From: Salipiger bermudensis
GTDB lineage: Bacteria; Pseudomonadota; Alphaproteobacteria; Rhodobacterales; Rhodobacteraceae
DNA length: 64,000 nucleotides
Direction of reading: 5' to 3'
Assembly (NCBI RefSeq): GCF_019801965.1
Contig: NZ_JAHVIA010000002.1
Span: 372,001-436,000, forward strand
Shown here one piece after another: positions 53,513-62,862 of the stretch. Every line of letters starts with the position of its first letter. The stretch's first letter is position 1. The position numbers and the translations under genes are program-made. The notes below the pieces were generated by a model. The model did no database searches. It had not been told where the DNA came from and saw only the letters and a list, made by a program, of their open reading frames with translations.

Positions 53513-54499
53513 TTACTCGCCGCCGAACTGCTGCATCAGCGCCCCGACCTGGCCGTCGAGCCAGAGCCGGGCGGTGTCGATCTGTCCGACATAGGCATCC
53601 AGGAGCGGCGTCGAGCCGGGGACCAGATCGGCGATCATCGGGGCCAGCAGGTAGAGCGCCACCGCGACGATGGCGAGCGCGATCACCAGCCGGAAGCCCC
53701 GGCTGAAGCCGCGGCTCTCCTCCTCGTCTTCTTCCTCGACGGCGGCGCGCCCTTGCGGCGTCTCCATGCTGCGGCGCTCCGAGGAGGCGCGCAGGGTCTG
53801 GTTGATCTCCTCGATATCGGGCAGCAGCTCGCGGCGCGAGCTCGCGGCGGCGGCCGCTGCGGCCACCTCGGGCGTGACCCTTGCGCGCGGCTCCGGGGCC
53901 GGCGTGGCGGCGGCAGTCTCGGCGCTCTCGACGACCTCCTCCGGCACGTCGTCGCCGCGCATCCGGGCCATGCGCTCGCGCGCCTCCTGCGAGCGACGCA
54001 ACGCATCCTCGTCGGAGAGTTGCGGCTCGGTCAGGCCAAGCTCGGTCTGGGTCTCGAGGCTTCCGCCTTCCGACGCCCGGCGGCGGGCTTCGCGCTCGGC
54101 CTCCTGACGGAGAACCTCTGCGACCGACGGGTCGAGCTCGCGGCGGGGACGGGCGCGCGGGACGGGCTCCGGCTCCGGCGCGGGGTCGGTTTCGGGCTCC
54201 GGTTCGGCGGCGTCTTCCGGGCTGTCTTCCTCGAAAGGCACGCTTTCGGGCTCCGCGTCGAACGCATCATCCTCGTCGTCCGGCTCGACTGTGGCGGCGG
54301 GCGCTGCCTCCGGCCCGGGCTGCCAATCGTCCTCGGCAACCGGGCGGCCAAGCTCCTGCGCCAGTTCGGCGTCATCGTCGGGATGGGCCTGGAACCAGGT
54401 GTGGCCGCAATTCGAGCACTGAACGTCGCGCCCGCCTTCGGGAATGACATTGGTCGGTACTTCGTATTGCGCGCCGCAATTCGGGCATATCAGCCGCAT
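53513..54499 (-). CDS. Zinc-ribbon (MJ0042-type) membrane protein
   Basis: 328 residues. The N-terminal zinc ribbon has cysteines at 5, 8, 28 and 31 (CPNCGAQYEVP, CSNCGHTW). A long acidic, Pro/Glu-rich disordered region covers 40-260. A membrane helix lies near 280-302 (FRLVIALAIVAVALYLLAP), followed by a short periplasmic tail. These proteins sit upstream of ftsEX in many Rhodobacterales and may link to cell division, but the function is not known. It is divergent from ftsE. Confidence 0.8.
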   Translation of the reverse strand: MRLICPNCGAQYEVPTNVIPEGGRDVQCSNCGHTWFQAHPDDDAELAQELGRPVAEDDWQPGPEAAPAATVEPDDEDDAFDAEPESVPFEEDSPEDAAEPEPETDPAPEPEPVPRARPRRELDPSVAEVLRQEAEREARRRASEGGSLETQTELGLTEPQLSDEDALRRSQEARERMARMRGDDVPEEVVESAETAAATPAPEPRARVTPEVAAAAAAASSRRELLPDIEEINQTLRASSERRSMETPQGRAAVEEEDEEESRGFSRGFRLVIALAIVAVALYLLAPMIADLVPGSTPLLDAYVGQIDTARLWLDGQVGALMQQFGGE

Positions 54500-54657
54500 C
54501 TGGTCCCCATATCCTGCCAAGGGTCTGCTGGTCCTTGTTGGATCACAATAAGTTACCGCCCCAAGTCGTGAAAGCCTCTTTTCCCAAACCCCGGCGGATT
54601 GCATATGCGCCGCGGCTCATGCACAACAGGGCCTGATTTCGGGATGGTGGAACAGGC

Positions 54658-55335
54658 GTGATCGAGCTCGACAATGTGGCCTACAGCTATGGCGGCGGGG
54701 AGCTCCTCTCCGAGCTGTCGCTCCAGCTTGCGCCCGGCTCCTTCCATTTCCTGACCGGCCCCTCGGGCACCGGCAAGACGACGCTGCTCAAGCTCTGCTA
54801 CGGCGCGCTGCGCCCGACCGCGGGGCAAGCGCGGCTCTTTGGCACCGATGTGCGCGAGATGGACCGCGACGCCGTCGCCATGAGCCGGCGCCGCATCGGC
54901 GTGGTGCATCAGGATTGCCAGTTCCTCGATCATCTCTCGCTCGCCGAGAATGTCGCCCTGCCGCTGACGGTCGCCGGTGAGCCGATCTCGCCGCAGGATC
55001 AGAACCTGCGCGAGCTCCTCGGATGGGTCGGGTTGACCTCGCGTGCCAACGCGCTGCCGCCAGAGCTCTCGGGCGGCGAGCGTCAGCGCGCCGCGCTCGC
55101 CCGCGCGGTGATCTCCTCGCCCGAGGTGGTGCTGGCCGACGAGCCGACCGGCAATGTCGACTGGGAGATGTCGCAGCGGCTGCTGCGGCTGCTGGTTGAG
55201 CTCAACCGGATGGGCGTCACCGTGTTGATCGCGACGCATGACCTGCAGCTGATCCGTGCCGCCAAGAGTCAAGTGCAGGCGCGGGTGCTGCGCATCGTCA
55301 ATCGCAAGCTGCAATCGGCGGGGGTCGACCTGTGA
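54658..55335 (+). CDS. ftsE: Cell division ATP-binding protein FtsE
   Basis: 225 residues. Walker A GPSGTGKTT, signature LSGGERQRAALARA, Walker B VVLADEPTGNVD and H-loop IATHDLQLI. FtsE drives FtsX conformational changes that activate peptidoglycan hydrolases at the septum. It starts with GTG at 54658, with AACAGGCG upstream. Its stop overlaps the ftsX GTG start (GTGA). Confidence 0.93.
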   Translation: MIELDNVAYSYGGGELLSELSLQLAPGSFHFLTGPSGTGKTTLLKLCYGALRPTAGQARLFGTDVREMDRDAVAMSRRRIGVVHQDCQFLDHLSLAENVALPLTVAGEPISPQDQNLRELLGWVGLTSRANALPPELSGGERQRAALARAVISSPEVVLADEPTGNVDWEMSQRLLRLLVELNRMGVTVLIATHDLQLIRAAKSQVQARVLRIVNRKLQSAGVDL

Positions 55336-56237
55336 AGGTGTCGCTCGACACGCTGCGCGCCCTCGGTCGCGGTGACAAGGCCGGCGACCGTGTGGTGCCG
55401 CCGACCGGCTTCACCGCCCGGCTGACGGTCTTCGTCGCCGCCGCGATGGCCTTTCTCGCGGTCTTCGCGCTGGCGCTTTCGCTGGCCGCCGGGCGGCTGG
55501 CAACCAGCTGGGGCGAGGAGCTGGCGCGCGCCTCGACGGTGCGGATCTCGGCGCCCTCGGGGCAGGTCGCGACCCAGACCGAGGCGGCGCTGCGGCTGCT
55601 GCAGCAAACCCCGGGCGTGGCCTCGGCGCGGGCGCTGAGCGAGGCCGAGCAGCAGGCGCTGCTCGAGCCGTGGTTCGGGCCCGACCTGCCGGTGACGGAG
55701 CTTCCGGTGCCGCAGCTCATCGAGGTGACCGAAACCCCCGAGGGCTACGACGCTGCCGGCCTGCGCCTGCGGCTGCAGGCCGAGGTGCCCGGCGCGGTGC
55801 TCGACGATCACGCGCGCTGGCGCAAGCCGCTGGTGGCGGCGGCGGCGCGGCTGAAATTGCTGGGCTGGCTCTCGGGCTTGCTCATCGCGGCGGCGGTGGG
55901 CGCGATGGTGACGCTGGCCGCCAACGCGGCGCTCGCGGCCAATGCCCAGGTCATCGCGGTGCTGCGGCTCGTCGGCGCCACGGATGCCTATATCGCGCGC
56001 GCGTTCGTGCGCCGCTTCACCCTGCGCGCCCTGAGCGGCGCCGCCGTCGGCACGGTGCTCGGAGTCGCGGCCGTGGCGCTGCTGCCGAGCGGCGGCGAGA
56101 CCGCGGGTTTTCTGACCGGGCTGAGCTTCCGCGGCTGGCACTGGGCGCTGCCGGTGCTGGTGCCGGTGCTCTCGGCGGCGGTGGCCTTTGCATCGACGGC
56201 GGTGGCCGCGCGCCGCGTTCTTGGAGGATTGAGCTGA
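55332..56237 (+). CDS. ftsX: Cell division protein FtsX
   Basis: 301 residues. The cytoplasmic N-terminus is followed by helix 1 (about 33-58), a periplasmic domain (about 60-175), and three further helices (180-205, 230-255 and 270-295). VIAVLRLVGATDAYIARAFVRRF is the FtsX/MacB permease loop. GTG start at 55332, coupled to ftsE; the stop shares one base with the next ATG (TGATG). Confidence 0.9.
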   Translation: MKVSLDTLRALGRGDKAGDRVVPPTGFTARLTVFVAAAMAFLAVFALALSLAAGRLATSWGEELARASTVRISAPSGQVATQTEAALRLLQQTPGVASARALSEAEQQALLEPWFGPDLPVTELPVPQLIEVTETPEGYDAAGLRLRLQAEVPGAVLDDHARWRKPLVAAAARLKLLGWLSGLLIAAAVGAMVTLAANAALAANAQVIAVLRLVGATDAYIARAFVRRFTLRALSGAAVGTVLGVAAVALLPSGGETAGFLTGLSFRGWHWALPVLVPVLSAAVAFASTAVAARRVLGGLS

Positions 56238-56971
56238 TGGCTTACGCGCTGCAATGGCTGCGCTCGCTGGTGTTCCTGGTGGCGATCTATGGCGGGATGG
56301 CGGTGATCGGCCTCCTGTTCTTCCCGTGGGCGATGGTCTCACGCAACGGCGCCCGCGCCGCCTGCCTGACCTGGTGTCGCTGGGTGCGCTGGACCGCCGC
56401 CTGGATGGTCGGGCTGAAGACCGAGGTGCGCGGCACGCCGCCGCGGGGCGAGGTCATCATCGCGTCGAAGCACCAGAGCTTCCTCGACATCATCCTGATC
56501 TTCGGCGCGGTGCCGGCGGGCAAGTTCATCATGAAGCGCGAGCTGCTCTGGGCACCGGTGCTCGGGCAATACGCGATGCGCATCGGCTGCGTGCCGGTCA
56601 ATCGCGGCAAGCGCGGCGCGGCGATCAGCAAGATGCTCAAGGATGTCGATCGCGGCACGATCGAGCCCGGCCAGCTAATCATCTACCCGCAGGGCACCCG
56701 CGTCGCCCCCGGCGTCAAGGCGCCCTACAAGGTCGGCGCGGCGCTGCTCTACCAGCAAACCGGCCAGCCCTGCGTCCCGGCGGCCACCAATGTGGGGCTG
56801 TTCTGGCCGCGCAAGGGCATTTACCGCAAGCCCGGCACCGCCGTGGTCGAGTTCCTGCCGGTGATTGAGCCGGGGCTCTCGAAGCACGCCTTCCTCGCCC
56901 GGCTCGAGCAGGAGGTGGAGACCGCCAGCGAGGCGCTGCATCACGAGGCGGTGCCGCATGCGCAGGATTGA
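56237..56971 (+). CDS. plsC: 1-acyl-sn-glycerol-3-phosphate acyltransferase
   Basis: 244 residues. Membrane helices lie at about 10-32; the acyltransferase motifs are SKHQSFLDIILI (HX4D), CVPVNRGKRG, IIYPQGTRVAPG (EGTR-type, here PQGTR) and a later PAATN. It adds the second acyl chain to lysophosphatidic acid at the inner membrane. It is coupled to ftsX by a one-base stop/start overlap, so division and lipid genes are read together. Confidence 0.9.
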   Translation: MAYALQWLRSLVFLVAIYGGMAVIGLLFFPWAMVSRNGARAACLTWCRWVRWTAAWMVGLKTEVRGTPPRGEVIIASKHQSFLDIILIFGAVPAGKFIMKRELLWAPVLGQYAMRIGCVPVNRGKRGAAISKMLKDVDRGTIEPGQLIIYPQGTRVAPGVKAPYKVGAALLYQQTGQPCVPAATNVGLFWPRKGIYRKPGTAVVEFLPVIEPGLSKHAFLARLEQEVETASEALHHEAVPHAQD

Positions 56972-57560
56972 GGACGTCGCGGCGCTCGAGGCGCTCTACG
57001 GCGCGCCCTCGGCCCCGGCGCTGCGCAAGGTGGCGCAGCGGCTGACCCCGGCCTACCGGCGCTGGATCGGGGCGGCGCGGTTCTGCGTGGTCTCGACCGT
57101 CGGCCCCGATGGCACCGACGGCACCCCGCGCGGCGATGACGGCCCGGTGGTGCTCGAGCTTGACCCGGGCACGCTGGCGCTGCCCGACTGGCGCGGCAAC
57201 AACCGGCTCGACAGCCTGCGCAACATCGTCACCGACGGGCGCATCTCGCTGATGTTCATGGTGCCCGGCGACAACGTGGTGGTGCGCGTCAACGGCACCG
57301 CGTGGCTCACCGATGACGAGGCGCTGCGCGAGCGGTTCCGCCGCAAGTCGATGCTGCCGGCCACGGTTGCGGTGATCGAGATCGCCGAGGTCTACGCGCA
57401 ATGCCCCAAGGCGCTGCTGCGCTCGGGGCTCTGGGGCCGCGATGACAGCGACGCGACGCCGAGCCTCGGCGAGATCCTCGCCGAGATGACCAGCGGCGAG
57501 ATCGAGGCCGGCGCCTGGGAACGCGATTATCCGGAGCGGGCGCGCAACACACTTTGGTGA
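56958..57560 (+). CDS. PPOX-type FMN-binding flavoprotein
   Basis: 200 residues with the split-barrel fold: FCVVSTVGPDGTDGTPRGDDG (FMN-phosphate region), LPDWRGNNRLDSLRNIV (the characteristic DxxGNRxxDSxxN pattern), FMVPGDNVVVRVNG and YAQCPKALLRSGLW. This combination marks the MSMEG_1061-type pyridoxamine-oxidase-like subgroup, whose substrate is unknown. The ATG lies 14 bases inside the 3' end of plsC. Confidence 0.85.
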   Translation: MRRIEDVAALEALYGAPSAPALRKVAQRLTPAYRRWIGAARFCVVSTVGPDGTDGTPRGDDGPVVLELDPGTLALPDWRGNNRLDSLRNIVTDGRISLMFMVPGDNVVVRVNGTAWLTDDEALRERFRRKSMLPATVAVIEIAEVYAQCPKALLRSGLWGRDDSDATPSLGEILAEMTSGEIEAGAWERDYPERARNTLW

Positions 57561-57644
57561 GTGCGCAAATTATTTTCGGAACCCGGGAACGGAGACCGGG
57601 GGCGGCCACGTTGAACCTCTGAGTTTCATAATTCAGGAGTTTCC

Positions 57645-58502
57645 ATGTCCGCCGATCGCCCCCGTCCCACCCGCCGCGCCATGTTGGCCGGTTTCGCCGC
57701 CTCTCCGGTCGTGGCGACCGGCGTCGGTGTGTTTCCGAGCGCGGCGCGGGCGCAGGCCAGCGCGGCGGGGCTGCTGACGCCGAATGTCTGCATGGTGATG
57801 CCCGAGGTCACCGAGGGGCCCTATTACCTCGACGAGCGCCTGATGCGCGCCGACATTACCGAGGATCGCGAGGGCGTTCCGTTGCGGCTGCAGATGCAGG
57901 TCGTGACGGCGGATTGCCAGCCGGTGCCCGAGGCCCGGGTCGATCTCTGGCATTGCGACGCGCAGGGCAATTACTCGGGCTATGCCACGCAGGGCAGCGA
58001 GGGCACCAACGACACCAGCGACGAGACCTTCCTGCGCGGCACCCAGATCAGCGATGACAGCGGTCTGGTGAGCTTCGACACGATCTATCCCGGCTGGTAC
58101 CGCGGCCGGACGACCCACATCCATTACAAGGTTTATCTCGACGAGCGCACTGTGCTGACCAGCCAGATCTTCTTCCCCGATGCGCTGAGCCAGTATCTCT
58201 ATCTCGCGGTATCGCCCTACAACGACCGCTCGGCGGAGCGCGACACCACCAATGGCAATGACGGCATTGCGCAGCAGGCGGGCGAGGGCGCCTATGCCGC
58301 CATCCGCGAACAGAAGGCGCGCTACGACGCGGCGCTGGTGGTGGGGATCGACCCGCAGGCGGAGAGCACCGAGGGCGCCATGGGCCGCCCGGCCGGCGGC
58401 CCGCCCCCGGGCGGTGAGCGGCCCGAGGGCATGGCACCGCCGGAGGGCGGTCCGACCGGTGCCGGCGAGGCCGAGGTCTACGTTCCCGGTCGCGACAGCT
58501 GA
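57645..58502 (+). CDS. Tat-exported intradiol ring-cleavage dioxygenase
   Basis: 285 residues. Twin-arginine leader PTRRAMLAGFAASPVV (Arg10-Arg11). The dioxygenase C domain has EGPYYLDE (Tyr ligand), WHCDAQGNYSGY and IYPGWYRGRTTHIHYKV (Tyr and two His iron ligands), typical of the protocatechuate-3,4-dioxygenase beta-like group. The last ~50 residues are Gly/Pro/Glu-rich and likely disordered. A periplasmic enzyme cleaving a catechol is expected, but no ring-degradation genes are nearby. Start ATG at 57645 behind AGGAG. Confidence 0.87.
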   Translation: MSADRPRPTRRAMLAGFAASPVVATGVGVFPSAARAQASAAGLLTPNVCMVMPEVTEGPYYLDERLMRADITEDREGVPLRLQMQVVTADCQPVPEARVDLWHCDAQGNYSGYATQGSEGTNDTSDETFLRGTQISDDSGLVSFDTIYPGWYRGRTTHIHYKVYLDERTVLTSQIFFPDALSQYLYLAVSPYNDRSAERDTTNGNDGIAQQAGEGAYAAIREQKARYDAALVVGIDPQAESTEGAMGRPAGGPPPGGERPEGMAPPEGGPTGAGEAEVYVPGRDS

Positions 58503-58538
58503 ACGTGTCAGGGAGCCGCCCATGAGGGGCGCACCGAC

Positions 58539-58573
58539 GAAAAAAAGGCCCCCGCAGCGCGCTGCGGGGGCCT
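58539..58573 (-). terminator. Terminator between the dioxygenase and lpdA genes
   Basis: GGCCCCCGCAGCG and CGCTGCGGGGGCC form a perfect 13-bp palindrome. On the minus strand it is followed by TTTTTTT, so it ends lpdA transcription; it can also block the convergent plus-strand gene. Confidence 0.88.
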
Positions 58574-58598
58574 CTCCGTTTCGGGCGAGAGCGCCGGA

Positions 58599-59993
58599 TC
58601 AGGCGTGGATGGCGCCGTCGCCGCAGGCCAGAGCCGCCTCGCGCACCGCTTCCGAGAAGGTCGGGTGGGCGTGGCAGGTCAGGGCCAGATCCTCGGCGGA
58701 GCCGCCGTATTCCATCGCCACGCAGACCTCGTGGATCAGGTCGCCGGCCGCCGGGCCGATGATGTGGCAGCCGAGGATGCGGTCGGTTTCCTTGTCGGCC
58801 AGCAGCTTGACGAAGCCGTCGCCGGCGAACACGGCCTTGGCCCGGCCATTGCCCATGAAGGAGAACTTGCCGACCTTGTAGGCCTTGCCGGACTCCTTGA
58901 GTTCCTGCTCGGTGGCACCGACCGAGGCGACCTCGGGATGGGTGTAGATCACGCTCGGGATCACGTTGTAGTTCACGTGACCATGCTTGCCGGCGATGAC
59001 CTCGGCGCAGGCCATGCCCTCGTCCTCGGCCTTGTGGGCCAGCATCGGGCCCTCGATGGCGTCGCCGATGGCGTAGATGCCCTTGACGCTGGTCGCCCAG
59101 TGGCTGTCAGTCTTGATCTGGCCGCCCTTCGTGGTCTCGATGCCGAGCGCCTCGAGGCCGAGCCCCTCGGTGTAGGGCTTGCGGCCGGTGGCGACGAGCA
59201 CCACGTCGGCGTCGACCGTGTGCTCGCTGTCATCCTTGCGCAGCTTGTAGGTCACCTTGGCCTTGCCGGACTTGGTCTCGACCTTCGACACTGCCGCGCC
59301 GAGGGTGAACTCGAGCCCCTGCTTGGTGAGCATCTTCTTGAAGTTGCGCTGCACCTCGGTGTCCATCGTGGGCGTGATGGTGTCGAGGAATTCGATCACC
59401 GTGACCTCGGAGCCGAGACGCTTGTAGACCGAGCCCATCTCGAGGCCGATGACGCCGGCGCCGATCACCACCATCTTCTTGGGGATCTTCGGCAGCTCGA
59501 GCGCGCCGGTCGAGGTCACCACGACCTTCTCGTCGATCTCGACCTCGGCGCCGGGCACCGATGCGGGGGCCGAGCCCGAGGCGATGATGATATTCTTGGC
59601 CTCGTGGACCTCGTCACCGACCTTGACCTTGCCGGCCTCGGGGATCGAGCCCCAGCCCTTGAGCCAGTCGATCTTGTTCTTCTTGAACAGGAACTCGATG
59701 CCGCCGGTGTTCTGGCCGATGACGTCGTCCTTGTAGGTCAGCATCTGCTTCCAGTCGACCGAGGGCGCCTTGCCCTTGAGGCCCATCTTGGCAAAGTTCT
59801 CTTCCGCCTCGTGCAGCTGGTGGCTGGCATGCAGCAACGCCTTCGAGGGGATGCAGCCCACGTTGAGGCAGGTGCCGCCGAGGGTCTCGCGGCCCTCGAC
59901 GCAGGCGGTCTTGAGGCCGAGCTGGGCGCAGCGGATGGCGGCAACGTAGCCGCCGGGACCCGCGCCGATGACGATGACGTCGTATTGTGCCAT
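58599..59993 (-). CDS. lpdA: Dihydrolipoyl dehydrogenase (E3)
   Basis: 464 residues. FAD motif [12 protein letters not shown], redox disulfide [17 protein letters not shown]-binding [39 protein letters not shown] and dimer-interface His-Glu pair in [10 protein letters not shown]. It reoxidises lipoyl groups of E2. Being near sucB and sucA on the same strand, it is the E3 for 2-oxoglutarate dehydrogenase, though separated from sucB by two MAPEG genes and a small protein gene. Confidence 0.95.
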   Translation of the reverse strand: MAQYDVIVIGAGPGGYVAAIRCAQLGLKTACVEGRETLGGTCLNVGCIPSKALLHASHQLHEAEENFAKMGLKGKAPSVDWKQMLTYKDDVIGQNTGGIEFLFKKNKIDWLKGWGSIPEAGKVKVGDEVHEAKNIIIASGSAPASVPGAEVEIDEKVVVTSTGALELPKIPKKMVVIGAGVIGLEMGSVYKRLGSEVTVIEFLDTITPTMDTEVQRNFKKMLTKQGLEFTLGAAVSKVETKSGKAKVTYKLRKDDSEHTVDADVVLVATGRKPYTEGLGLEALGIETTKGGQIKTDSHWATSVKGIYAIGDAIEGPMLAHKAEDEGMACAEVIAGKHGHVNYNVIPSVIYTHPEVASVGATEQELKESGKAYKVGKFSFMGNGRAKAVFAGDGFVKLLADKETDRILGCHIIGPAAGDLIHEVCVAMEYGGSAEDLALTCHAHPTFSEAVREAALACGDGAIHA

Positions 59994-60028
59994 GTGGTGT
60001 GTCCTTTCCTTGTCGTCTAGGCGGGGAG

Positions 60029-60087
60029 GGGCGCTGCCCCTCTGCGGCTGCGCCGCATTCACCCCGGGATATTTCAGGCCAGAAGAA
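60029..60087 (-). repeat. Reduced intergenic repeat copy E
   Basis: Between lpdA and the first MAPEG stop. It keeps the AATATCCCGGGGTGAATGC block, a GCGGCGCAGCCGC hairpin and a GGGGCAGCGCCCC hairpin, but lacks the long AGAGAAG arms (only CTTCTTCTGG remains). Polarity relative to the upstream MAPEG gene is the same as in the other copies. Confidence 0.65.
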
Positions 60088-60093
60088 GCCTCA

Positions 60094-60483
60094 TCAGAAG
60101 AGTGCCGCCACGAGCATGACGGCGGTCGCGAAGAGCCCCACGGCCCAGATCAGCGAGCGCCAGGGCGTCCAGCCGAGCAGGTAGGCGGGGATGTAGAGCA
60201 GGCGGGCGCCGAGATAGGCCAGCGCGCAGAGCACGGTGAGGGCCGAGGTCTTGTCGGCATAGGTGACGGCGGCGACCGCGATGGTGAAGAGGATGAGCCC
60301 TTCGAAATGGTTGTTCATGGCGCGCTGGGCGCGGCCGGCGCGGCCCTTGAGCTGGCGCGACTCGTCGCGCGGGGAGGCGGCATATTTGCGGCCGACCTGG
60401 CGCTGGGCCAGCACCGAGAAGATCGCCATCTGGACGATCTGCAGCAGCGCGGCGAGGGTGAGGGCGGTGAGCTCGGGGGTCAT
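60094..60483 (-). CDS. MAPEG-family membrane protein (second of pair)
   Basis: 129 residues and four predicted membrane helices. [22 protein letters not shown] and [20 protein letters not shown] match the conserved NHxEN-like and YxxGxxPxRS elements of MAPEG proteins (here NNHFEG and GWTPWRS). MAPEG members include glutathione transferases and isomerases; bacterial substrates are largely unknown. Its ATG at 60483 lies 2 bases from the stop of the paralogous gene upstream. Confidence 0.83.
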   Translation of the reverse strand: MTPELTALTLAALLQIVQMAIFSVLAQRQVGRKYAASPRDESRQLKGRAGRAQRAMNNHFEGLILFTIAVAAVTYADKTSALTVLCALAYLGARLLYIPAYLLGWTPWRSLIWAVGLFATAVMLVAALF

Positions 60484-60485
60484 GG

Positions 60486-60878
60486 TCAGAAGACGCTCGC
60501 GAGGATCATGACGAAGCAGGCGAGGAAGCCCGCCATGAAGATCACCGAGCGCCACGGCACCCAGCCGAAGGCATAGGCCGGCAGGTAGAGGGCGCGGGCG
60601 GCGACGTAGACCCATGCGGCGAGGCCGGTGATCCAGCCATTGCTACCGGTGAACTCGACCAGCACCACCGCGGTGACAAAGAGGCCGATATTCTCGGTGT
60701 GGTTGGCCAGCGCCCGGCGCAGGCGCTTGGTGTGCTCGGAGAGGCGGCTGTCGAGCCCTTCGCGGGTGCCGGTATTGCCGTCATGGCCGATATCGGCCTC
60801 GAGCGCGCGCTGCGACCAGAGCACCGCGGCGAGCTGGATGAAGGCGGTGGCGGCGAGGGCGGCAAGTTCGGGGCTCAT
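60486..60878 (-). CDS. MAPEG-family membrane protein (first of pair)
   Basis: 130 residues, four predicted helices. RALANHTENIGLFVTAVVLVEF (canonical NHTEN) and ALYLPAYAFGWVPWRSVIF are the MAPEG signatures. It is clearly a paralogue of the next gene (shared ARxLYxPAYxxGWxPWRS), so the pair arose by tandem duplication; the NHTEN motif is better kept here. It lies 2 bases downstream of a 78-residue protein gene and upstream of lpdA. Confidence 0.85.
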   Translation of the reverse strand: MSPELAALAATAFIQLAAVLWSQRALEADIGHDGNTGTREGLDSRLSEHTKRLRRALANHTENIGLFVTAVVLVEFTGSNGWITGLAAWVYVAARALYLPAYAFGWVPWRSVIFMAGFLACFVMILASVF

Positions 60879-60880
60879 GC

Positions 60881-61117
60881 TCAAGCGGTCCTCAGGACAT
60901 GAGAGGCGGCGGGGCCGTGGCCGAGCGCGGAGGTCTTCTCCAGCCAGCTCTTGGCCTTGGGCAGGTCGTTGACGGAAAACAGCAGCCATTGGCCGGTGCC
61001 GCTCTCCTCGGTCCAGCGCTGCAGCAGGGTGAGCCCCGCGTTGGCGCGGTTCTCGGCATCGCTGTCGAACTGGGCTTCGTCGAAGCCGGGGAAGTGAAGA
61101 AGTAGCTGCGTGGCCAT
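60881..61117 (-). CDS. Small protein of unknown function
   Basis: 78 residues, soluble: MATQLLLHFPGFDEAQFD, then RANAGLTLLQRWTEESGTG, and QWLLFSVNDLPKAKSWLE near the middle. The alternation of strands and helices suggests a small ferredoxin-like fold. I know no family. It is tightly packed (2 bases) before the first MAPEG gene, so likely in the same transcript between sucB and lpdA. Confidence 0.65.
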   Translation of the reverse strand: MATQLLLHFPGFDEAQFDSDAENRANAGLTLLQRWTEESGTGQWLLFSVNDLPKAKSWLEKTSALGHGPAASHVLRTA

Positions 61118-61289
61118 GCTCAGGTCTCCGTTGGTCGAGTGATCTTGTACGGACTCTTGAAGCTAGCGCGGCGGCAGATGCCGGCGAGGCATCGGGGGCG
61201 GAGGCAGCGGCGGCCGGGGCCGGCGGCCGCATCGGGGACCTGATCGATCTGGTCGCGGGGCTGCGCGGCATGAACCTTCTCCGACAGGA

Positions 61290-61321
61290 GATCCCGGGCG
61301 GGACGGGCCCGCCCGGGGATC
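61290..61321 (-). terminator. Hairpin after sucB
   Basis: GATCCC-GGGCGGG and CCCGCCC-GGGGATC arms around a 5-base loop (one bulged base), directly after the sucB stop. No U run is present, so it may act as an attenuator or mRNA-stabilising hairpin between sucB and the downstream genes. Confidence 0.5.
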
Positions 61322-61325
61322 GGGA

Positions 61326-62858
61326 TCAGAGATCCATCAGCAGGCGGCGCGGATCCTCGAGCGCTTCCTTGACGCGGACGAGGAAGGTCACGGCGCCCTT
61401 GCCGTCGACGATGCGGTGATCATAGCTCAGCGCGAGATACATCATCGGGCGGATCTTGATCTCGCCGTTGATGACCATCGGGCGGTCCTGGATCTTGTGC
61501 ATGCCGAGGATGCCCGACTGCGGCGGGTTGAGGATCGGCGAGGACATCAGCGAGCCGTAGACACCCCCGTTGGAGATGGTGAAGGTGCCGCCCTGCATCT
61601 CGGCCATCGAGAGCTTGCCGTCACGGGCGCGCTTGCCCTTCTCGGCGATCTCGAGCTCGATCTCGGCAAAGGACTTGCTGTCGACATCGCGCAGCACCGG
61701 CACCACGAGGCCCTGCGGGGTGCCCGCGGCGATGCCCATGTGCACGAAGTTCTTGTAGACCACCTCGTTGCCGTCGATCTCGGCGTTGACCTCGGGGACC
61801 TCTTTCAGCGCGTGCACGCAGGCCTTGGTGAAGAAGGACATGAAGCCGAGACGGGCGCCGTGCTTCTTCTCGAACAGGTCCTTGTACTGCTTCCGCAGCG
61901 CCATCACCTCGGTCATGTCCACCTCGTTGTAGGTGGTGAGCATGGCGGCGGTGTTCTGCGCGTCCTTGAGGCGGCGCGCGATGGTCTGGCGCAGGCGGGT
62001 CATCTTGACGCGCTCTTCGCGGGCGGCGTCCTCGGCCGGGGAGGGCGCGCGCTGCGCCTGCGCCGGAGCGGCGGACTGGGCCGGAGCCGACTTGGCGGCG
62101 GCGATCGCGGCCGAGACGTCTTCCTTCATCACGCGGCCATCCTTGCCGGTGCCCTTGACGTTTTTCGGGTCGAGGCCGGCTTCGGCCATCGCCTTCTTGG
62201 CCGAGGGCGCGTCCTCGACATCGCCGCGGCCAGAGGTGGTGGGCTCGGCTGCGGAAGCGGAGCTCGGGGCCGGGGCCTCGACCGCGCCCTTGGCAGCGCC
62301 GCCGGCGCCGCCGGACATCACCGCGAGCTTGCCGCCGGCTTCCACCGTGGCGCCTTCCTCGGCGAGGATCTCGGTGAGCGTGCCGGAGGCCGGGGCGGGC
62401 ACCTCGACGGAGACCTTGTCGGTCTCGAGCTCGCAGAGCATCTCGTCCTGCTCGACGCTGTCACCGACCTTCTTGAACCAGGTCGAGACGGTGGCCTCGG
62501 AGACCGACTCGCCCAGGGTCGGGACCATCACGTCGACCGGGGCGGCATCGCCGGAGGCCGGCGCGGCTTCGGGTTTGGCAGCGGAGGGGCGCGGCTCGAC
62601 CTCGGTGGAGCCGGCCTCGCCCGCCGGGGCGATGTTGGCGAGAAGGGCATCGACGCCGACGGTGTCGCCTTCGTTGGCGACGATGTCCTCGAGCGTGCCG
62701 GCCACCGGCGAGGGGACCTCGACGGTCACCTTGTCGGTTTCCAGCTCGCAGAGCATCTCGTCCACGTCAACGCTGTCGCCAGGCTTCTTGAACCAGGTGG
62801 CCACCGTTGCCTCGGTCACGGATTCCCCGAGCGTGGGGACGCGCACTTCGGTCGTCAT
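61326..62858 (-). CDS. sucB: 2-oxoglutarate dehydrogenase E2, two lipoyl domains
   Basis: 510 residues. Lipoyl domain 1 (about 2-77) has the lipoylated Lys43 in ETDKV, and lipoyl domain 2 (about 108-180) has Lys148 in ETDKV. Ala/Pro linkers separate them. The E3-binding domain contains [29 protein letters not shown] split around 230-260. The catalytic domain has [15 protein letters not shown] (His/Asp). E. coli SucB has one lipoyl domain; two are seen in several alphaproteobacteria. It transfers the succinyl group to CoA. It is 4 bases downstream of sucA. Confidence 0.93.
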   Translation of the reverse strand: MTTEVRVPTLGESVTEATVATWFKKPGDSVDVDEMLCELETDKVTVEVPSPVAGTLEDIVANEGDTVGVDALLANIAPAGEAGSTEVEPRPSAAKPEAAPASGDAAPVDVMVPTLGESVSEATVSTWFKKVGDSVEQDEMLCELETDKVSVEVPAPASGTLTEILAEEGATVEAGGKLAVMSGGAGGAAKGAVEAPAPSSASAAEPTTSGRGDVEDAPSAKKAMAEAGLDPKNVKGTGKDGRVMKEDVSAAIAAAKSAPAQSAAPAQAQRAPSPAEDAAREERVKMTRLRQTIARRLKDAQNTAAMLTTYNEVDMTEVMALRKQYKDLFEKKHGARLGFMSFFTKACVHALKEVPEVNAEIDGNEVVYKNFVHMGIAAGTPQGLVVPVLRDVDSKSFAEIELEIAEKGKRARDGKLSMAEMQGGTFTISNGGVYGSLMSSPILNPPQSGILGMHKIQDRPMVINGEIKIRPMMYLALSYDHRIVDGKGAVTFLVRVKEALEDPRRLLMDL

Positions 62859-62862
62859 AGTC

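Noticed and set aside
57586-57612. GGAAC-N18-CGTT resembling an EcfG general-stress promoter before the dioxygenase gene
   Set aside because: The spacer is longer than the usual 16-17 bases, and Rhodobacterales generally lack the PhyR-EcfG system.
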